From Clostridia bacterium (GTDB taxonomy: Bacteria > Bacillota > Clostridia > Oscillospirales > Acutalibacteraceae), in contig JAFRJB010000038.1 of assembly GCA_017432485.1 (NCBI GenBank), forward strand, positions 21,546 through 85,545: 64,000 nt of DNA, in the 5' to 3' direction. The notes under the pieces were generated by a model. That model saw only the letters and a list, made by a program, of their open reading frames with translations, did no database searches and was not told the origin of the DNA. A program made the position numbers and the translations under genes. Positions 60,270-64,000 of this stretch are shown here, one piece after another (position 1 is the first letter of the stretch; every line of letters begins with the position of its first letter).

Positions 60270-61058
60270 TTAAAGTTTTTTATCTTTTAAATACGAGGCT
60301 TCAACCGCTTTTTTTATTGTTGCAGGAAAGCTTTCATTTTGCAGCACATGAACACCTTCAATGGTTGTTCCGCCGGGGGAGCAGACGCGCTCTATGAGCA
60401 CTTGCGGTTCTTCGTCAGAAGCAGCCAGCATTGCCGCACTGCCGGCAACGGAAGCGATTGCAGCAGCATAAGCACAATCTTTATCTAAGCCGCAGGCAAC
60501 ACCTGCCTGTGCCAAGGCATCCATATACATAAAGCTGAAAGCGGGGGAGCAGCAGGCAACCGCGCTAAAGGCGGAAAAGTCTTTTTCCTCTAAAAGAAAT
60601 ACATTGCCGATGCTTTCAAAGATGCTTTTTGCTCTCTGTTTATCATCTTCTTGACAGAGTGCATTCGCGCAAAGCGCGCTGACGGATCGAGCAATGGTAG
60701 CATTCAAATTCGGCATGATGCGAATGATTTTGTGCGCACCGATATGGCTTTCTATAAAGTCTATTGTTTTACCGGCAGCTATGGAAATGACCAGTGTATT
60801 ATTTGCCAAGAGAGGAGCAATTTCCGGCAGAACTATAGGGAAAACTTGCGGTTTAACAGCAAGTAGTACAATATCGCATATTGTAGCAATCTCGGCGTTA
60901 TTTGACGGTTGAATGTTTTGCTGTTGACAAAAAGCTTTGAGCATTTCGGGTTGTGCATCACTTGCATAAATGTCATTATTTTGAAATAATTTTGCACTTA
61001 AAATGCCGCGCATAATCGCTTTTGCCATATTGCCGCAGCCGATAAATCCGATTTTCAT
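60270..61058 (-). CDS. proC: Pyrroline-5-carboxylate reductase
   Basis: The 262-residue enzyme makes proline from pyrroline-5-carboxylate with NAD(P)H. It starts MKIGFIGCGNMAKAIMRGIL (Rossmann loop), has AVKPQVFPIVLPEIAP and IRIMPNLNA in the middle, and the C-terminal dimer domain motif SPGGTTIEGVHVL. The frame is open for another 117 bases upstream, but that extension includes the end of spoIIID on the same strand; AAAGG before 61058 and homology fix the start. It has a predicted promoter of its own. Confidence 0.94.
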   Translation of the reverse strand: MKIGFIGCGNMAKAIMRGILSAKLFQNNDIYASDAQPEMLKAFCQQQNIQPSNNAEIATICDIVLLAVKPQVFPIVLPEIAPLLANNTLVISIAAGKTIDFIESHIGAHKIIRIMPNLNATIARSVSALCANALCQEDDKQRAKSIFESIGNVFLLEEKDFSAFSAVACCSPAFSFMYMDALAQAGVACGLDKDCAYAAAIASVAGSAAMLAASDEEPQVLIERVCSPGGTTIEGVHVLQNESFPATIKKAVEASYLKDKKL

Positions 61059-61085
61059 TTTGAAACTGCCTTTCTTTTTTTCTTT

Positions 61086-61114
61086 ATTATACAATATTTT
61101 CTTAGGATTGTAAA
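61086..61114 (-). promoter_or_regulatory. Predicted proC promoter (minus strand)
   Basis: Minus strand: TTTACA (61109-61114), 17 bases, TATAAT (61086-61091). The -35 box lies inside the 3' end of spoIIID. Confidence 0.65.
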
Positions 61115-61356
61115 TTTTTATATTTTTCTTTGGTCGCGATGCCGCCGCGAATATGGCGCTGTGACTTGTTTTCATCCAATATTTTCCTGACCTCGCTATA
61201 TAGAGAGGGGCTGATGTGTTTTAAGCGTTTGGTGACATCGGTATGTACAGTTGATTTGGAAATTCCGAATTTTTTAGCAGTCAGCCTTACAGTAGCATTT
61301 GTATCGGTAATATATTTACCGAGTTCAATGGCTCTGTCTTCAACAATACCTTTCAT
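61102..61356 (-). CDS. spoIIID: Sporulation transcriptional regulator SpoIIID
   Basis: The 84-residue DNA-binding protein matches Bacillus SpoIIID over its whole length: an N-terminal EDRAIELGKYI helix, the helix-turn-helix TVRLTAKKFGISKSTVHTDVTKRL (about 22-45), and the C-terminal basic block NKSQRHIRGGIATKEKYK. SpoIIID modulates the sigma-E regulon in the mother cell during sporulation, so this gene marks the organism as a spore former. An AGGAGG site precedes the ATG. Upstream sequence resembles a sigma-E promoter. Confidence 0.96.
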   Translation of the reverse strand: MKGIVEDRAIELGKYITDTNATVRLTAKKFGISKSTVHTDVTKRLKHISPSLYSEVRKILDENKSQRHIRGGIATKEKYKNLQS

Positions 61357-61382
61357 ATTTCCTCCTAAAAATTCATTACTAA

Positions 61383-61410
61383 ATTATATTCGAAAAAAAA
61401 AATAATATAA
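61383..61410 (-). promoter_or_regulatory. Candidate sigma-E-type promoter of spoIIID (minus strand)
   Basis: Minus strand: TTATATT (61404-61410), 13 bases, AATATAAT (61383-61390). It resembles the sigma-E pattern (ATATT, 13-14 bases, CATA-NN-AT). The AT-rich context weakens the call. Confidence 0.4.
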
Positions 61411-61416
61411 CAGGTA

Positions 61417-61445
61417 TTGACATTTATTAAAAAATTATATAATAT
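61417..61445 (+). promoter_or_regulatory. Predicted promoter of the PC4/YdbC gene
   Basis: TTGACA (61417-61422), 17 bases, TAATAT (61440-61445); a TATAAT with 15-base spacing overlaps. An AAGGAGGAG site follows. Confidence 0.6.
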
Positions 61446-61475
61446 ATTACTAATAATAATAAGGAGGAGAAGATT

Positions 61476-61703
61476 ATGCCGGCAGAGTTCAAATATGAAA
61501 TCGTTGAGACTCTTGGCGTGCTTTCGGAAACCCCGAAGGGCTGGACCAAAGAGCTTAACAAAATCAGCTGGAATGAGCGTGCACCGAAGTATGATATTCG
61601 TGAGTGGTCTCCCGAACATCAGAAAATGGGCAAGGGCGTTACATTGTCTGATGAAGAAGCAGCTGAGTTAAAGGTATTACTTAACAAAGATAAGAGCCTT
61701 TAA
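61476..61703 (+). CDS. PC4/YdbC-type single-stranded DNA-binding protein
   Basis: The 75-residue protein belongs to the bacterial YdbC group, related to the eukaryotic coactivator PC4. The diagnostic core is GWTKELNKISWNERAPKYDIREWSPEHQKMGKGVTLSDEE, whose beta-sheet and final helix form a dimeric single-stranded nucleic-acid-binding surface. It is small, highly conserved in Clostridia and probably nucleoid- or repair-related. A strong ribosome site and its own promoter suggest good expression. Confidence 0.88.
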   Translation: MPAEFKYEIVETLGVLSETPKGWTKELNKISWNERAPKYDIREWSPEHQKMGKGVTLSDEEAAELKVLLNKDKSL

Positions 61704-61709
61704 TCTTCA

Positions 61710-61757
61710 CTTTATAGGCAACTATAAAGCAGACCGAGGGCCTCTGCAAAGAGGCCC
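61710..61757 (+). other. Two adjacent hairpins, each with a GCAA tetraloop
   Basis: Hairpin 1: CTTTATAG-GCAA-CTATAAAG (61710-61729). Hairpin 2: GGGCCTCT-GCAA-AGAGGCCC (61738-61757), extended by flanking ACC/GGT across a GA bulge. No T-run follows. They fill most of the 82-base gap before the penicillin-binding protein gene. Confidence 0.6.
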
Positions 61758-61785
61758 GGTATTTGGCAAATCAGAGGTATAATAA

Positions 61786-63978
61786 ATGGCAAAAGCAAAA
61801 ACCAAGAAAAAAAAGAAAGGCCTTTCTAAACCGGCTTTGATTATTATTGGTACATTACTCACGATTGCAATTACAATTATTGCGGTCGCGCTTTATGTAT
61901 TTATTTATTCCTATTCTTATATACATGGCGATTTAAAAATCGATTTAAAAGAGTATCGCTATTCTCAAAACCAAACATCTTTTGTGTATGCGTATGATTC
62001 CAACGGTGACCCGATAGAGGTAACCCGTTTATTCGGAACCATCAACAGAGTGTGGGTAGATATTGAAGATACCAATCCGTATATTGCAAAGTGCTATGTC
62101 GGCTTAGAGGATAAGCGTTTTTATGAGCACGACGGTGTGGACTGGACCAGAACGATTGCTGCTGTTGTCAAATACGGCGGCAAGCAGGGCGGTTCCACCT
62201 TGACACAACAATTAATTAAAAACCTGACAGAAGAAGATGAAGTCACCTATGTCAGAAAGTATAAAGAGATTCTTAATGCGCTGAATTTAGAACGTTTTTA
62301 CTCAAAAGAAGACATTATTGAAGCTTACTTGAATACTGTGTATTTGAGTCATGGCTGCTATGGCGTAAAAACGGCGGCAGAGACTTATTTCGGCAAAGAA
62401 ATTTCCGAATGTAACTTGGCGGAAAGTGCTGCGCTTGCCGCGATTACCCAGTTTCCGTCGAAATATGACCCGATATTAAATCCCGATAATAATAAAGAGC
62501 GCCGCGAATACTGCTTAAAACTGATGTTAGATCAGGATTTGATTACCAAAAAAGAGTATGATGAAGCGCTCAAATACAAAATCAAATTCCAATTAAATCA
62601 ACAAGCAAATGAAGATGACAATGTTGTCTACAGTTACTATACCGATGCTGTTATTAACCAAGTTGAGCAGGATTTGATGGAAAAATACGGTTATACCGCC
62701 AAAACTGCTTCCAATAAAATTAACTATGGCGGTTTAAGAATCTACAGCGCTGTGGATTTAGATATTCAAAGCGCGATGGACAGTATTTATGATTCCCATG
62801 AATATGTGGCAGACAGCGAAGTGCAATCTGCTATGACGATTATGGATTATGACGGCAGGGTTGTCGGTATAGAAGGCGGTCTTGGTGAAAAAACCGGTCG
62901 AAGGGAGCTCAATAGAGCGACCGATTCGCCGCGTCAACCCGGTTCAACCATTAAGCCGATTTCTGTCTATGGTCCTGCCATCGATACCGGTGCCACATAT
63001 TGGTCAAAAACCTATGCCAATAGCGCCAGTTTAACGATTAACGGGCAGGCTTGGCCGAAGAACCAAGGCGGTTACGGCGGCGGTAACTATGTGACTGTTC
63101 AGTATGGTTTGGCACAGTCTTATAACACTATTTCCGCTCGCGTTTTGTCTGACCTCGGCTTAAGTACCAGTTATCAATATTTGAAAGACAAATTCATGCT
63201 CAAGCACTTAGATCCGGGCGATGAATCCTATTCTCCGCTTGCTACCGGTTCCATGACGCACGGTGCAACCACCTTGGAAATGGCAGCTGCTTTCCAAGCC
63301 TACGGCAACGGCGGTGTGTATCATCAACCGTATTTCTACTATAAAGTAGAAGATGCTTCGGGCAATGTGATATTAGATAAAGCAGATTATGATAATCATC
63401 CTGCAGTGGAGGAATCTACTGCAGAAATTATGAACCGTTTACTGCAAACGGTTATGTCTATGGGTACCGGTACGCCTTATAATGTTGAAGGGCAAACTAC
63501 CTTTGGTAAGACCGGTACAACCGATAACGATAATGACCGTTGGTTTGTCGGCGGCACACCGTATTATGTAGCAGCGGTTTGGTACGGATACGACATTCCG
63601 CGTGAAATCTACAATGTATGGAACAATCCTGCCGGTAATTTATTTAAATATGTGATGGATAAAGTTCATTCCGGCTTAGATTCCAAAGAATTTCCGACTG
63701 CCGAATCCGGGTTGACAGAAGCATATTACTGTACTAATTCCGGTATGCTTGCTTCTAACGGTTGCCCGACGATGCTCGGTTATTATCGCAGCGATGATAT
63801 GCCGTCGTATTGCTCCGGCCATTATTCCGGTGGTGGCGGCTATAACAGCAGCAGCGGAAACGCAGGCGGCAACGGGTCATCGTCTGCCTCCGACAGCGGC
63901 GACAGCGGCGGCGGAGGACAGCAAGGTGAAGGGCAAGACAGTACACCGCAAGAAGATTCCGGCGGCGGTGAAGAATAA
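61786..63978 (+). CDS. Class A penicillin-binding protein (transglycosylase/transpeptidase)
   Basis: The 730-residue peptidoglycan synthase has a Lys-rich cytoplasmic start and one membrane anchor (about 17-45). The GT51 transglycosylase follows (about 85-260), with Glu108 in GLEDKRFYEHDG and GGSTLTQQLIKN. The transpeptidase domain (about 340-620) has the active-site serine motif S387-TI-K390, S445-Y-N447 and K575-TGT. The tail after about 665 is rich in Gly, Ser, Asp and Glu (YNSSSGNAGGNGSSSASD...), a low-complexity extracellular end. AGAGG precedes the ATG. The closest named relatives are PBP1A/PonA proteins. It is cut off from the next gene by the window end, not truncated itself. Confidence 0.93.
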   Translation: MAKAKTKKKKKGLSKPALIIIGTLLTIAITIIAVALYVFIYSYSYIHGDLKIDLKEYRYSQNQTSFVYAYDSNGDPIEVTRLFGTINRVWVDIEDTNPYIAKCYVGLEDKRFYEHDGVDWTRTIAAVVKYGGKQGGSTLTQQLIKNLTEEDEVTYVRKYKEILNALNLERFYSKEDIIEAYLNTVYLSHGCYGVKTAAETYFGKEISECNLAESAALAAITQFPSKYDPILNPDNNKERREYCLKLMLDQDLITKKEYDEALKYKIKFQLNQQANEDDNVVYSYYTDAVINQVEQDLMEKYGYTAKTASNKINYGGLRIYSAVDLDIQSAMDSIYDSHEYVADSEVQSAMTIMDYDGRVVGIEGGLGEKTGRRELNRATDSPRQPGSTIKPISVYGPAIDTGATYWSKTYANSASLTINGQAWPKNQGGYGGGNYVTVQYGLAQSYNTISARVLSDLGLSTSYQYLKDKFMLKHLDPGDESYSPLATGSMTHGATTLEMAAAFQAYGNGGVYHQPYFYYKVEDASGNVILDKADYDNHPAVEESTAEIMNRLLQTVMSMGTGTPYNVEGQTTFGKTGTTDNDNDRWFVGGTPYYVAAVWYGYDIPREIYNVWNNPAGNLFKYVMDKVHSGLDSKEFPTAESGLTEAYYCTNSGMLASNGCPTMLGYYRSDDMPSYCSGHYSGGGGYNSSSGNAGGNGSSSASDSGDSGGGGQQGEGQDSTPQEDSGGGEE

Positions 63979-64000
63979 AAATAGTTTAAAAAATGAGCAC

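Overview
The window reads as part of the chromosome of an anaerobic, spore-forming Firmicute of the class Clostridia, probably a gut lineage near the Oscillospiraceae/Ruminococcaceae. Four things point there: a clear spoIIID gene; a V-type rather than F-type ATPase operon; an [FeFe] hydrogenase plus indolepyruvate:ferredoxin oxidoreductase (ferredoxin-based fermentation); and Gram-positive expression signals (strong Shine-Dalgarno sites, near-consensus TTGACA-17-TATAAT promoters, a Bacillus-type LexA box, a HisR/YerC-type his regulator). The genus cannot be fixed from the sequence alone. No rRNA, tRNA, prophage, transposase gene or CRISPR array was found.

Layout. 1-3900: the 3' end of a GH2 beta-galactosidase gene, a YhcC-like radical SAM protein, an unknown lipoprotein and an unknown membrane-anchored protein, then pyrophosphatase ppa. 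3997-6828 (minus): the TrkA-TrkH potassium system. 6994-10830: LexA-boxed dinB, a SigH-like sigma factor, a zinc-ribbon protein and rmuC. 10834-15788: a GH3 beta-glucosidase and a secreted parallel beta-helix/FnIII protein. 16029-24518: a complete compact histidine operon (regulator-hisZ-G-D-C-B-H-A-F-IE-histidinol phosphatase), with a palindrome lying inside its promoter. 24633-29003 (minus): a 1456-residue secreted protein with two metallophosphoesterase modules.

29197-37832 (minus): a nine-gene V-ATPase operon (G/H-C-I-K-F-E-A-B-D). 38052-41617: a flavoprotein/[FeFe]-hydrogenase pair. 41737-42516: an AraC/GyrI-type regulator. 42635-48429 (minus): an aryl-acid operon (AMP-ligase, IorA, IorB, PaaK, ACT protein) that would ferment aromatic amino acids through arylpyruvates to arylacetyl-CoA, yielding reduced ferredoxin that the hydrogenase could re-oxidise. 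48601-51123: oligoendopeptidase F and a Sir2 deacylase. 51120-53144: the magnesium transporter gene mgtE behind an M-box riboswitch. 53253-56319: a GlpA-like/FAD oxidoreductase/DUF1667 triad. 56370-60211: a degenerate surface 5'-nucleotidase overlapping a GPH-family sugar symporter gene. 60270-61356 (minus): proC and spoIIID. 61476-63978: a PC4/YdbC protein and a class A penicillin-binding protein.

The most unusual region is the mgtE leader. A normal M-box and terminator (about 51158-51404) are followed by a second, exact copy of the 3' end of the aptamer and the terminator (69 identical bases at 51329-51397 and 51693-51761). That second copy is split by a 220-bp, near-palindromic, MITE-like element with inverted ends. 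The leader therefore carries two terminators and two possible 3' halves for one 5' aptamer half. Other points of interest are the pseudo-enzyme nucleotidase paired with a transporter, the NuoF/GltD-like fusion partner of the hydrogenase, the double phosphoesterase, and tandem GCAA-loop hairpins before the penicillin-binding protein.
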